A stretch of DNA of 64,000 bases from Gallionella sp. (GTDB taxonomy: Bacteria; Pseudomonadota; Gammaproteobacteria; Burkholderiales; Gallionellaceae), in assembly GCA_030653355.1 (NCBI GenBank), contig JAURZN010000183.1, positions 41,138 through 105,137 on the forward strand, read 5' to 3'. Both the position numbers and the translations under genes were made by a program. The notes below the pieces were generated by a model that was given only the letters and a program-made list of their open reading frames with translations, did no database searches and was not told where the DNA came from. Positions 36,576 to 43,699 of the stretch are shown here, one piece after another. Each line of letters opens with the position of its first letter. Within the stretch, counting starts at the first letter, position 1.

Positions 36576-36627
36576 AAAATAATAATCCTTGAAATTCCTT
36601 GCAAATTTGCAAGGAATTTCAAGGATT
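36576..36627 (-). promoter_or_regulatory. 44-bp perfect palindrome with leftward promoter (site 2)
   Basis: Positions 36584-36627 form a spacer-free palindrome with 22-base arms sharing the TTGCAAATTTGCAA core of the site at 12612-12665. On the minus strand TTGCAA (36604-36599), 17 bp and TATTTT (36581-36576) form a promoter for the transfer operon. Sequence outside the palindrome (GCAACTGAAAATA) is also conserved between the sites. Confidence 0.7.
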
Positions 36628-36661
36628 TGCTGGCTTTTCATCGCCCTAAAATTCCCACCTG

Positions 36662-36695
36662 TTCTACAGCTGTGCTGGGGACGTGCTGGGGTTTT
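36662..36695. repeat. G-rich repeat related to the parM-upstream and traI repeats
   Basis: CTACAGCTGTGCTGGGGACG followed by TGCTGGGG resembles two direct copies at 34682-34713 and 34745-34776 and the repeats at 12411 and 12548 (reverse strand). It lies 35 bp from palindrome 2, as the parM repeats lie near palindrome 1, suggesting a shared protein-binding element. Confidence 0.45.
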
Positions 36696-36746
36696 TAACG
36701 GGCTGCCGTCCCTCGAAAAGTGTAGTGAGTTGCCGCGCGGGGAAAA

Positions 36747-36775
36747 TTGACAGCCATTTTTAATTGCGGTATTTT
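36747..36775 (+). promoter_or_regulatory. Rightward sigma-70 promoter of the maintenance region
   Basis: TTGACA (36747-36752), a 17-bp spacer and TATTTT (36770-36775) form a strong promoter match, pointing to the first microprotein and RecE. It is the only convincing rightward promoter seen before the recombination genes. Confidence 0.65.
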
Positions 36776-36792
36776 TAAAGCATCTAGTCCGT

Positions 36793-36885
36793 ATGCTTAT
36801 TGCTCGGAATTGATATTGGCGGCTGACCAATCCAAACAAACAGAAGACGAGCAATCGTCAATGAAGCACCCAAAGCAATATCCAA
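36793..36885 (+). repeat. Unit-start element, copy 1
   Basis: A segment with TTGATATTGGCGGCTGACC and GACGAGCAATCGTC recurs at 42111-42200 and 51087-51183. Two small hairpins are seen: ATTGG/CCAAT and GACGA/TCGTC (36846-36859). All three copies precede the first leader of a transcription unit. This copy lies just downstream of the promoter at 36747. Confidence 0.6.
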
Positions 36886-36888
36886 CCA

Positions 36889-36937
36889 CCCACGCGGGGA
36901 CACTTCTCCGCTGGGGCATGGTGTCCCCTTTTTTTGT
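36889..36937 (+). promoter_or_regulatory. Attenuator-like leader of the first microprotein
   Basis: Early stem CCCA..GCGGGGA/TCTCCGC.TGGG and late stem GGGGACAC/GTGTCCCC share the same GGGG, so they exclude each other. The late stem is followed by seven T. A ribosome site (AAGGAG) and ATG 36959 follow. Confidence 0.65.
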
Positions 36938-36958
36938 TTTTAACAAAAGGAGAACACC

Positions 36959-37036
36959 ATGTTCCTGATCATTATCGCTTGCTGCCTCACCGGTTACGCC
37001 ATCAGCCGTCCAGTAGTTCGGGCATTTGGTTTGTAA
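36959..37036 (+). CDS. 25-aa membrane-like microprotein, copy 1
   Basis: The 25-codon ORF starts MFLIIIACCLTGYAISRPVV and ends RAFGL. A second ORF at 60231-60308 is the same length and aligns without gaps (ACC-TGY--SRP--R--GL). Both have a strong ribosome site and sit in leader-controlled positions. A hydrophobic start with two cysteines then a basic end suggests a membrane-associated peptide. Function is unknown, but independent copies that keep their pattern argue for a real gene. Confidence 0.75.
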   Translation: MFLIIIACCLTGYAISRPVVRAFGL

Positions 37037-37040
37037 TCAA

Positions 37041-37087
37041 CCCTATCGGGGACACTTCCCCGCATAGGGCTTGTGTCCCCTTTTTAT
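37041..37087 (+). promoter_or_regulatory. Attenuator-like leader of recE
   Basis: Early stem CCCTAT.CGGGG/CCCCG.ATAGGG; late stem GGGGACAC/GTGTCCCC followed by five T. The outer early-stem pairs differ from those of the radC leader yet still pair, which is covariation. Confidence 0.68.
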
Positions 37088-37102
37088 TTCAAGGAGACAC
37101 AA

Positions 37103-37915
37103 ATGAAGCGCATCGTCAGAGATTTACCAATAAAAATTTACCACGCCAGTGACGCGATTTCGCACAGTGGTATCGTGCAATTGCTCAAGTCGCCGGAGCA
37201 CTACAAAAACTACAAGGAAGGAATCGTCGAGCCCACACCTGCAATGGAGTTTGGTTCTGCGTGCCACTCATTCATCCTTGAACCAGAGCTGTTTGCCAAG
37301 GAATACGTGCTTGCGCCGAAGTTCGACAAGCGCACTAAAGAGGGCAAAGAAGCTGCTGCAAAATGGGACGAGGAAAATGTAGGAAAAATCCCATTGGCTG
37401 CCGAGCAGATAGACGCGCTTGCCGCAATGCGGGTGAGCGTTTTCAATCACACTGGGACAGCCAAAATCTTGTCCGCAGGTGAGGCCGAAACATCCTTGTT
37501 TTGGACGGACGAATACACTGGCTTGCAATGCAGGATTCGCCCAGACTGGATGTTTGATCGCGGCATTGCAGACCTCAAAAGCTGCATCACCGCCAGCAAG
37601 GACGGCTTTTCGAAAGCAGTTGCAAACCTTGGTTATGACGTTCAAGCGGCGTTTTATATTGATGGCATGAAAGCAGTGACTGGGAAAACGGTCAATTTCT
37701 ACTTCATCGCCGTTGAAAAATCCGCACCGTTCTCGACGGCCTGCTACATGGCCAGTCAGGAAATGGTCGAAGTCGGGCGTGCCAAGTATCGCGGCGCGCT
37801 TGAGTTGCTGAAATGGTGTCAGGAAAACAGTCGTTTCCCCGGCTATCAACCCAGTGGTGAGATTGAGTCAATTGATCTTCCGCGCTGGGCAGCAAGCTTC
37901 GAACTCGAAGCCTAA
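37103..37915 (+). CDS. RecE-like PD-(D/E)XK exonuclease (DUF3799)
   Basis: The ATG at 37103 follows AAGGAG. The 270-residue protein has MEFGSACHSFILEPELF, typical of the exonuclease VIII (DUF3799) fold, and the catalytic region CRIRPDWMFDRGIADLKS giving the D and DxK residues. It pairs with RecT downstream; RecE digests 5' ends to expose 3' single strands for RecT annealing. The genes between the two are small. Confidence 0.88.
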   Translation: MKRIVRDLPIKIYHASDAISHSGIVQLLKSPEHYKNYKEGIVEPTPAMEFGSACHSFILEPELFAKEYVLAPKFDKRTKEGKEAAAKWDEENVGKIPLAAEQIDALAAMRVSVFNHTGTAKILSAGEAETSLFWTDEYTGLQCRIRPDWMFDRGIADLKSCITASKDGFSKAVANLGYDVQAAFYIDGMKAVTGKTVNFYFIAVEKSAPFSTACYMASQEMVEVGRAKYRGALELLKWCQENSRFPGYQPSGEIESIDLPRWAASFELEA

Positions 37916-37926
37916 GACAGTAGCAA

Positions 37927-37970
37927 CCCACTGGGGACACGTCCCCGTCAGGGTTTGTGTCCCTTTTTTT
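37927..37970 (+). promoter_or_regulatory. Attenuator-like leader of the 87-aa membrane protein
   Basis: Early pairing CCCACTGGGG/CCCC...AGGG (imperfect middle) and late stem GGGACAC/GTGTCCC followed by seven T, then AAAGGAG before ATG 37989. Confidence 0.6.
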
Positions 37971-37988
37971 ACTTAAAGGAGACGCAAA

Positions 37989-38252
37989 ATGGGCATTCTT
38001 ATCCTCGTAATATTAGCAATGGGCATTTTTACAATCATCAAGTGGATGGTTGCATTCATCGCCCCGCGCATCAAACGCACCAAAGCAAAATCCGCTCGAA
38101 GCACTTCTCAATCAGTGGCAATACCGATTGAGCCAGACTGGGACGGTTTTGATAAGCCTGCTTTCATTCGGCGCGGCATTCAGTATCCGACGCTCACCGA
38201 AAAGAAACACGGTCGCACACGCAAAGCAAAGCCGGTTTTTGCTGCTGCGTAA
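37989..38252 (+). CDS. Small single-pass membrane protein
   Basis: The 87-residue protein has an N-terminal hydrophobic segment (MGILILVILAMGIFTIIKWM, continuing VAFIAP) and then a basic, proline-containing cytosolic tail with RTKAKSARS and RTRKAKP. No family is recognised. It is leader-controlled and lies between the RecE-like and RecT genes, so it may be an element-specific membrane factor. Confidence 0.6.
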   Translation: MGILILVILAMGIFTIIKWMVAFIAPRIKRTKAKSARSTSQSVAIPIEPDWDGFDKPAFIRRGIQYPTLTEKKHGRTRKAKPVFAAA

Positions 38253-38258
38253 TTTAAT

Positions 38259-38310
38259 CCTTGCAGGGCGATTTGCCTCCTGCAAGGGAAGGTGAATCTC
38301 CCCGATTTTT
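38259..38310 (+). promoter_or_regulatory. Diverged attenuator-like leader of the 74-aa protein
   Basis: Sequence differs from the other leaders but the design is kept: early stem CCTTGCAGG/CCTGCAAGG (38259-38267, 38279-38287) and late stem GGGCGATT/AATCTCCC (7 of 8 pairs; 38266-38273, 38295-38302) share bases, and TTTTT follows. GGAGG then precedes ATG 38323. Confidence 0.62.
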
Positions 38311-38322
38311 ATGGAGGACACC

Positions 38323-38547
38323 ATGAACAGGAAAATCACCAAACTCGAACGGATTAAATCCAAAGCACTCAGGATTGCGATGACGGCTTTTCTTGCTGAC
38401 CCATCATTGGGTTCGCGCCAGGCCAAATCGCTCTTCTCAGAAATCGTGACCCATTTACAAGCGGGCATGGATGACGAGCAGATCGTACAAACCGTTCTTC
38501 AAAATAATTCGACAACCTCGCCAACCGGCAAATTGTCGTTGATGTAA
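38323..38547 (+). CDS. Small hypothetical protein (74 aa)
   Basis: The ATG at 38323 follows GGAGG. The protein begins MNRKITKLERIKSKALRIAM and is mostly helical and basic at the start, with AGMDDEQIVQTVLQ near the end. It is unrecognised. It is upstream of recT under its own leader. Confidence 0.6.
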   Translation: MNRKITKLERIKSKALRIAMTAFLADPSLGSRQAKSLFSEIVTHLQAGMDDEQIVQTVLQNNSTTSPTGKLSLM

Positions 38548-38564
38548 CTGTTGTCGCTGTATCA

Positions 38565-38610
38565 CCCCCAACGGGACACTATTCCCGGTTGGGGCATGGT
38601 GTCCTTTTTT
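38565..38610 (+). promoter_or_regulatory. Attenuator-like leader of recT
   Basis: Early stem CCCCAAC.GGGA/TCCC.GGTTGGGG and late stem GGACAC/GTGTCC followed by seven T. Both stems have base changes that keep pairing relative to the radC leader. Confidence 0.65.
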
Positions 38611-38633
38611 TGTTTTTTCCAAAGGAGATCACC

Positions 38634-39683
38634 ATGTCGTTACAAGCACTCAAAAATATCCGCCAAACAGCAGCAGCGAACGGCGCAAGTCAACCTCAAA
38701 ACTTTCCAGCAATGTTGGAACAGTACAAAGGAGAAATTGCCCGCGCGTTGCCAAAGCACCTCAACCCAGACCGTATGGTGCGCATCGCACTTACCGCGTT
38801 CCGCATGACCCCGAAGTTGGCTGATTGCGATCCACGCAGCGTGTTTGCCGCCGTGATCCAATCCTCGCAATTAGGGTTGGAGATTGGTTTGATGGGCGAG
38901 GCTCACCTCGTTCCATTCGGCAATCAGTGTCAACTCATCCCCGGATACACAGGGCTGATGAAGCTGGCGCGCAACAGCGGATTGGTAATCGACATTTATG
39001 CCGAAGTTGTGCGCGTGAACGATAAGTTCTCGCTCAAGCTCGGCATGAACCGCGACCTGCAACATGAGCCACTCACAGCAGCAGGCGGCTTCCCTTCATC
39101 TGACGAAGAACGTGGAGAAGTGGCAGGGTTTTACGCTGTTGGCGTATTGAAAGATGGTAGTCGCACGTTTGTCGCAATGGGTCGCGCAGAAATTGAGCGT
39201 ATCCGTGACGGCAGCAAAGGGTACCAGGCAGCCAAGAAATACAAGAAGGAGTCCACCTGGGATACCGACTTTGTTGCAATGGGGCTGAAAACGGCAATTC
39301 GCCGCATCTGTAAGTTCTTACCGAAATCACCAGAGTTGGCAACAGCATTGGCGATGGACGAACAAGCGGGGCGACAAAATCTTAACCTCGACGACGTTAT
39401 CAACGGCAGCTACACGCCGGTTGTTGATGAAGACACAGGCGAGATCAAAGAATTGGAGGGCGAGGGTGATTCCAAATCCACCAAAATTCAAACAGCTCCG
39501 AAAGCAGTAACCAAACTCGAAAAACTCGAAAAGGTTGCAGCCGCTTTGAGAACGGCCAATTCCATCGAGGCGCTGGACGAGGTTTATGTCCGCGCTGAAG
39601 GTGAGCTGGAAGACGCAGAGCTGGAAGTTGTCTTGCGCGAGTATCGCAAATGCAAAGATGCGATTAGCGATAGCCTGATTTAA
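38634..39683 (+). CDS. recT: RecT-family single-strand annealing protein
   Basis: The 349-residue protein contains RMVRIALTAFRMTPKLADCD, SVFAAVIQSSQLGLEIG and CQLIPGYTGLMKLARNSG, hallmarks of RecT. AAAGGAG precedes the ATG at 38634. It anneals complementary single strands; with the RecE-like nuclease and SSB it forms an element-borne recombination set. The final ~60 residues are an acidic/helical extension. Confidence 0.93.
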   Translation: MSLQALKNIRQTAAANGASQPQNFPAMLEQYKGEIARALPKHLNPDRMVRIALTAFRMTPKLADCDPRSVFAAVIQSSQLGLEIGLMGEAHLVPFGNQCQLIPGYTGLMKLARNSGLVIDIYAEVVRVNDKFSLKLGMNRDLQHEPLTAAGGFPSSDEERGEVAGFYAVGVLKDGSRTFVAMGRAEIERIRDGSKGYQAAKKYKKESTWDTDFVAMGLKTAIRRICKFLPKSPELATALAMDEQAGRQNLNLDDVINGSYTPVVDEDTGEIKELEGEGDSKSTKIQTAPKAVTKLEKLEKVAAALRTANSIEALDEVYVRAEGELEDAELEVVLREYRKCKDAISDSLI

Positions 39684-39694
39684 CAAGCAACATC

Positions 39695-39738
39695 CACCTT
39701 ACGGGGGCATTTCCCGTAGGGGTTGTGTCTCCTTTTTA
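39695..39738 (+). promoter_or_regulatory. Attenuator-like leader of the 63-aa protein
   Basis: Early stem CCTTACGGG/CCCGTAGGG and late stem GGGGGCAT/GTGTCTCC (with G-U pairs) followed by five T. GGGAGG precedes ATG 39760. Confidence 0.62.
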
Positions 39739-39759
39739 TTTTAATTTGGGAGGCACAAA

Positions 39760-39951
39760 ATGGGCGCATTGTTTGATATGAAATCATTTTTTGCATGGCT
39801 TGAAAGCGCAGGTGAACATGAGCTTCTGCAACGCAGGGATCAGTTGCAATACGCGATCAACCACAAACTTACCGAGGGCGGTGTAATTGCCGATGCCAGG
39901 TATTTGCTCAAGGAAATCGAGCAAGAAATGCTGGCTAGGACGATGAGATAA
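39760..39951 (+). CDS. Small helical protein (63 aa)
   Basis: It begins MGALFDMKSFFAWLESAGEH and continues into a long amphipathic helix (LQYAINHKL, LLKEIEQEMLA). No family is recognised. Its 3' end overlaps the end of the convergent gene at 39935-40252. Confidence 0.55.
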   Translation: MGALFDMKSFFAWLESAGEHELLQRRDQLQYAINHKLTEGGVIADARYLLKEIEQEMLARTMR

Positions 39952-40252
39952 CCTTCAATGAAAGCGAGTTACGTCGACCAATTACATCGCTCAGGCGGTT
40001 GTATTCGTCGGTGTCACCGTCAATGATCGCCAACACTAAATTGCGTTCCAAAGCATCTTTGGCATTGCAACGTAGTCGTCTGGCAATCAACGGTTCAACA
40101 TCTGCAAGTCGAAGGTCTAGCGAATCGCAAAGGCTTTCAAATTCTTGTTGATCGAGAACTTCAGGCGTGGAAAACAGGATGTGTTTTTTGCATTCCAGTT
40201 CTTCTTTGCCTCCAGTAATAACCGTGAAGGATGGTTTTCGTGATGTGTTCAT
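39935..40252 (-). CDS. Leftward 105-aa protein within the rightward recombination region
   Basis: The protein begins MNTSRKPSFTVITGGKEELE and reads as a normal soluble protein (FESLCDSLDLRLADVEPLIA, RRLRCNAKDALERNLVLAII). It is the only minus-strand gene between 36.6 and 60 kb and is divergent from ssb, whose leader lies just upstream. No strong ribosome site precedes it. No domain is recognised. A regulator of the region is a possibility based only on its orientation. Confidence 0.55.
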   Translation of the reverse strand: MNTSRKPSFTVITGGKEELECKKHILFSTPEVLDQQEFESLCDSLDLRLADVEPLIARRLRCNAKDALERNLVLAIIDGDTDEYNRLSDVIGRRNSLSLKVISSS

Positions 40253-40276
40253 GCGTCCAGTCTAACACGATCAAAA

Positions 40277-40326
40277 CCCAACGCGGGATCACCATATCCC
40301 GGTTGGGGCATGGTGCAAACGTTTTT
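40277..40326 (+). promoter_or_regulatory. Attenuator-like leader of ssb (variant late stem)
   Basis: Early stem CCCAAC..GGGAT/ATCCC.GTTGGG. The late stem changes to CACCAT/ATGGTG, still overlapping the early one, and a six-T run follows after CAAACG. Confidence 0.6.
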
Positions 40327-40353
40327 TAATGCAAATCAAAAAGGAGAAACACC

Positions 40354-40785
40354 ATGTTGAACAAAGTACAACTCATCGGTCGTCTGGGCAAAGACCCGGA
40401 AGTTCGTTACACCACTGAAGGCGAAGCAGTTGCCAATGTTTCGATAGCAACAACCGAAAGCTGGAAAGACAAAACCGGCGCGAAACAAGAAAAAACAGAG
40501 TGGCACAATCTGGTTTTTTACCGCCGTCTTGCCGAAGTGGTGGGTGAACACCTCAAAAAAGGTGCGCTCATCTACATTGAGGGCAAGCTCACAACCGAAA
40601 AGTATCAAAAAGACGGAGAAGATCGTTACATCACAAAAATTGTTGTCTCCGAGATGAAAATGCTCGGTGGCAACAAGGTGTCAGACGAACATCAGGCTGC
40701 TGAACCCGTAGCGAAAACAAGCGCTCGCAACGGCAATAATGGTGCTGGAAAATCCGCAAAACAGGCGGGGCCAGAACCTTTTTAA
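40354..40785 (+). CDS. ssb: Single-stranded DNA-binding protein
   Basis: The 143-residue SSB has the OB-fold ([36 protein letters not shown]) and an acidic tip ending PEPF, which recruits partner enzymes. AAGGAG precedes the ATG. In the recET context it protects exposed single strands and aids conjugative DNA handling. Confidence 0.95.
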   Translation: MLNKVQLIGRLGKDPEVRYTTEGEAVANVSIATTESWKDKTGAKQEKTEWHNLVFYRRLAEVVGEHLKKGALIYIEGKLTTEKYQKDGEDRYITKIVVSEMKMLGGNKVSDEHQAAEPVAKTSARNGNNGAGKSAKQAGPEPF

Positions 40786-40796
40786 TTGAAGCACTC

Positions 40797-40842
40797 ACCC
40801 CGGGGGGAAACATTCCCCTTGGGGATGCTTCCTTGCTGGTGG
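40797..40842 (+). promoter_or_regulatory. Leader unit 1 before the primase gene
   Basis: Early stem CCCC.GGGGAA/TTCCCC.GGGG; late stem GGAAACAT/ATGCTTCC (7 of 8 pairs), so both stems have changed in step. No T-tract follows; a second leader unit comes right after. Confidence 0.55.
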
Positions 40843-40853
40843 CTTAAAAACTA

Positions 40854-40913
40854 CCCGCCCACACGGGACACACCAAAACATCCCGTCGGGTGCTTTGGTG
40901 TGTCCCATGCGGG
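40854..40913 (+). promoter_or_regulatory. Leader unit 2 before the primase gene (13-bp late stem)
   Basis: Late stem GGGACACACCAAA/TTTGGTGTGTCCC (40865-40877, 40894-40906) is a perfect 13-bp helix, and an outer CCCGC/GCGGG can close it. The early stem CACACGGGA/TCCCGT shares the GGGA. No T-tract is present, and CAAGGAGG precedes ATG 40933. Confidence 0.62.
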
Positions 40914-40932
40914 ATTTAACCAAGGAGGCATC

Positions 40933-42006
40933 ATGGAAGCGAAAGAGTTGAAGCAATTGGCATCTGGACGCTGGAAAAGCATTGTGACATCGCTCGCCCC
41001 GCAGTTAGGACTAGCCATAGAGCGATTACCGCACCACGTTTCATGTCCCGTGCATGGCGGCGTAGATGGTTTTCGCCTGTTCAAGGATTTTGATGAAACA
41101 GGCGGCAGCGTATGCAATACATGCGGTATCCAGAATGACGGATACGCGACGCTGATGTGGGTAAATGGATGGGATTTCAAGACCACTCATAGAGCGATAC
41201 ACGACATGTTGTTGGGCGACAGGTCGAACCAATATCGACCACCAGTAGCACCGCCACAAGTCGTCAAAAAGGAAGTGGAAGTGGATGTTCAATCCATACG
41301 TGATTCACTGAATCATGTATGGAAGCACAGCATTCCCTTGTCATCCTCAGAAGCACGGCCAGCAAGAATGTATTTGGCGAACCGAGGCATCAGGCAACTT
41401 GACTATCGGAAAATTGATAGCAACATGATCCGCTTTGCTCCGCTTCTCGAATATTACGAAGAGGGGAAGCTGCTCAACAAATATCCCGCTATTGTCACGA
41501 TGGTATGCGATTCAGAAGGTCGTCCTTCGACGGTTCATCGCACCTACATCACTGACAGCGGGACAAAAGCATCTGTCCCGTCTCCAAAGAAAATGATGCG
41601 GCACTGTGCCGACAATTTATTTGGCGCGATGAGGATAGCGGTACAGGGCAACAGCAAGGTGTTGGCAGTTACAGAAGGTATCGAAACCGCACTGGCTGTC
41701 ATGGGCGTTTTTAATGTACCGGTATGGGCTGCCGGCAACGCCTACTTGCTGGAAAACTTTGTGCCACCCCAAGGGGTTGACGTGGTGATCTATGCCGACA
41801 AAGACCGACCATCCAGACAGCACCCTGATGGACACGGTTTGAGTGCGGCGAAGTTGCTGCTCAAACGCTTATGGAAAGAGGGCATCAAGGCAAGTATCAA
41901 GCTACCCGGCAACGAGATTCCGCAAGGGATGAAATCGGTTGATTGGCTTGATGTGGTCAACGGCAATGTGCCTCAAGCACCCGCCGAAAAAACCGCTACA
42001 CGGTAG
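40933..42006 (+). CDS. Primase/toprim-domain replication protein
   Basis: The ATG at 40933 (MEAKELKQLASGRWKSIVTS) has CAAGGAGG upstream. The 357-residue protein has an N-terminal zinc-ribbon-like region (HHVSCPVHGG, SVCNTCGIQNDGYATLMWV) and a toprim-like core (KVLAVTEGIETALAVMGVF, GVDVVIYADKDRP). This resembles plasmid- and phage-type primases. An intrinsic terminator follows the stop and ends the first transcription unit. Confidence 0.82.
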   Translation: MEAKELKQLASGRWKSIVTSLAPQLGLAIERLPHHVSCPVHGGVDGFRLFKDFDETGGSVCNTCGIQNDGYATLMWVNGWDFKTTHRAIHDMLLGDRSNQYRPPVAPPQVVKKEVEVDVQSIRDSLNHVWKHSIPLSSSEARPARMYLANRGIRQLDYRKIDSNMIRFAPLLEYYEEGKLLNKYPAIVTMVCDSEGRPSTVHRTYITDSGTKASVPSPKKMMRHCADNLFGAMRIAVQGNSKVLAVTEGIETALAVMGVFNVPVWAAGNAYLLENFVPPQGVDVVIYADKDRPSRQHPDGHGLSAAKLLLKRLWKEGIKASIKLPGNEIPQGMKSVDWLDVVNGNVPQAPAEKTATR

Positions 42007-42051
42007 GCGCAACCAATCTCGCATTGGCCAAGTAAACCGATGGCCGTTTTA

Positions 42052-42070
42052 CCCCGCTTGCGGGGCTTTT
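42052..42070 (+). terminator. Intrinsic terminator after the primase gene
   Basis: CCCCGC/GCGGGG with a two-base loop, followed by CTTTTT. It closes the recET-ssb-primase unit before the second unit-start element. Confidence 0.8.
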
Positions 42071-42200
42071 TATGGCGCACTCCACGAGTGCGTCACAAAA
42101 AGAAAATTCATGCTCATCGCGTAATGCCTTGAGTTGATATTGGTGGCTGGCCAATCGAAATAAACAGAAGACGCGCAAGCGTCACTAAGGAATTACCAAT
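42066..42200 (+). repeat. Unit-start element, copy 2
   Basis: It follows the terminator and matches copy 3 from GCGCACTC through the GTAATGCCTTGAGTTGATAT segment. The small hairpin here reads GACGC/GCGTC (42170-42183) where copies 1 and 3 have GACGA/TCGTC: a paired change that supports an RNA or palindromic DNA role. Confidence 0.65.
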
Positions 42201-42226
42201 AGCAGCACAAGAAGCATTTAATTTAA

Positions 42227-42273
42227 CCCAACCGGGGACACTCTCCCCCTTGGGGCATGGTGTCCCTTTTTAT
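42227..42273 (+). promoter_or_regulatory. Attenuator-like leader of the 216-aa protein
   Basis: Early pairing CCCAAC.GGGGA/TCCCC.TTGGGG; late stem GGGACAC/GTGTCCC followed by five T, then AAGGAG and GTG 42292. Confidence 0.62.
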
Positions 42274-42291
42274 TTCAAAAAGGAGATCACC

Positions 42292-42942
42292 GTGAAACAA
42301 GTTTTTCATTTTTATGCCGACCCCGGACACGGCTGGCTTGCCGTCAAGAAGCATTATCTGCATTGTTTTGGCATCGCTTCTCAAATCACGCCATACAGCT
42401 ACCAACGTGGCGATACGGCCTACCTTGAAGAGGATTGCGACTTGTCGATTTTCCTGGCTGCACTCAAGGAGGCTGACATCGAAGCAGACATCAGATCGCA
42501 TCACACTGATCGTCAATCCAGAATTCGCGGATATAACTCGTATCGTTGCCAAGATACGGGCATGTGCAAGATCGAAAAAGTATCCGAGGGTCTTTGGCTG
42601 GTACGCAACGAAAAAAATGAGCGTATCGGCGAGGTCTTCGGCATTAAAGGAAAATTTCAGGCGCAAACCATGACGGGTGTTTTCGTCGCAAACGGCAGAA
42701 CATTGTGTCTGGCGGCGAAACTTCTGGATTCTGCTCAATACCATGTGGTCGCCATTGTCCATGATCCGCGTACCAACGAAGGCATGAAGGATGTACCGAC
42801 AATGGGGTATTACAACGAGTCGCGCGACATTGCCTTGATTCAAGCAAGAAGGTGGGCGAATGATGGTTACTGGACAACGGTGTACAACACGGTGTCTGGT
42901 GAAGCTCTCTACGACTTCCCTCCGTATGGAGGCGTTCAATGA
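42292..42942 (+). CDS. Element protein with a DUF-like N-terminus (216 aa)
   Basis: The GTG at 42292 follows AAGGAG. The protein begins MKQVFHFYADPGHGWLAVKK, an opening seen in many plasmid- and phage-borne hypothetical proteins (FxYxDPGHGWLxVK), and then SYRCQDTGMCKIEKV. The function is unknown. The next gene's start overlaps its stop. Confidence 0.65.
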   Translation: MKQVFHFYADPGHGWLAVKKHYLHCFGIASQITPYSYQRGDTAYLEEDCDLSIFLAALKEADIEADIRSHHTDRQSRIRGYNSYRCQDTGMCKIEKVSEGLWLVRNEKNERIGEVFGIKGKFQAQTMTGVFVANGRTLCLAAKLLDSAQYHVVAIVHDPRTNEGMKDVPTMGYYNESRDIALIQARRWANDGYWTTVYNTVSGEALYDFPPYGGVQ

Positions 42943-43235
42943 GGCACACACAAGGCCCTTGGCATAACGTCGCCAACACCGAAATCAGAGCGCGTTTCGC
43001 AAGCCAGAATGGCGATCACATCGCAACGGTCTGGGCTAACGGGGAATCAGAATCAGCAGCGAATGCAAGACTCATCGCTGCCGCACCTGATTTGCTGGAA
43101 GCACTCATCATGGCCGAGCTTTTTATACTCGGTTTTGAGGATGACGAAACGCAAAAAGGTATTTCCAACAAACTGCTTCAGATACGTGCAGCCATTTCAA
43201 AGGCCACAAAGGGAGGCCGCAATGCCAACCCTTAA
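42939..43235 (+). CDS. Phage/plasmid-type hypothetical protein (98 aa)
   Basis: It begins MRHTQGPWHNVANTEIRARF and contains SAANARLIAAAPDLLEALIM, a motif widespread in phage and plasmid hypothetical proteins. It overlaps the preceding stop by four bases and the next gene's start. Function unknown. Confidence 0.65.
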   Translation: MRHTQGPWHNVANTEIRARFASQNGDHIATVWANGESESAANARLIAAAPDLLEALIMAELFILGFEDDETQKGISNKLLQIRAAISKATKGGRNANP

Positions 43236-43572
43236 AACTTTTGATGGCTACAAGCGCACAACCTTCAGCTTCAACGAAGGTTGGAAGGACGACGATGTGC
43301 ATGAGTATGTCGGGAAATTCCGAATTCTCAAAATCAGGCGCATCGCTGAAATTGACACGGCTAACGGAGAAGCGGAAGGGCGTATCTATACCGTAGCAGC
43401 TCCAAAGGATGTATCCAAAGCGGACGTTATTAACGTTCTGCAAGGCGCATTCACTCGGCATTGTCGTTGCGAGCATGATTGTTGCGGACATCTGTTGATT
43501 GGCGTTTCTTCGATTCGTCGAACAAAGCGCAGGGAGTGGTTGGTTGAGGTTGCACGTCGCTATAACGTGTAA
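43222..43572 (+). CDS. Hypothetical protein (116 aa)
   Basis: The ATG at 43222 follows GGGAGG, inside the previous gene's end. It begins MPTLKTFDGYKRTTFSFNEG and contains a cysteine-rich stretch (RHCRCEHDCCGHLLIG) that could bind metal. No family is recognised. Confidence 0.6.
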   Translation: MPTLKTFDGYKRTTFSFNEGWKDDDVHEYVGKFRILKIRRIAEIDTANGEAEGRIYTVAAPKDVSKADVINVLQGAFTRHCRCEHDCCGHLLIGVSSIRRTKRREWLVEVARRYNV

Positions 43573-43632
43573 CAAATAAACGCTGGGTATGAGTGGTTTT
43601 ACATGCACAGCATTCGATAAGTTTTTTCTAAA

Positions 43633-43680
43633 CCCTAGCGGGGACACATCCCTGCCAGGGGCTTGTGTCCCCTTTTTTTT
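43633..43680 (+). promoter_or_regulatory. Attenuator-like leader of the methylase-helicase gene
   Basis: Early stem CCCT..GCGGGGA/TCCCTGC..AGGG (with G-U); late stem GGGGACAC/GTGTCCCC followed by eight T. AAGGAG and GTG 43700 follow. Confidence 0.65.
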
Positions 43681-43699
43681 GTTTAAAAAGGAGACGCAA

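Noticed and set aside
36553..36622. Longer start for the S26 peptidase
   Set aside because: It would translate through the palindrome; the internal ATG gives the conserved N-terminus.
42111..42126. Mini-ORF MLIA in the unit-start elements
   Set aside because: Four codons with differing ends between copies; no consistent ribosome site, so translation is not supported.
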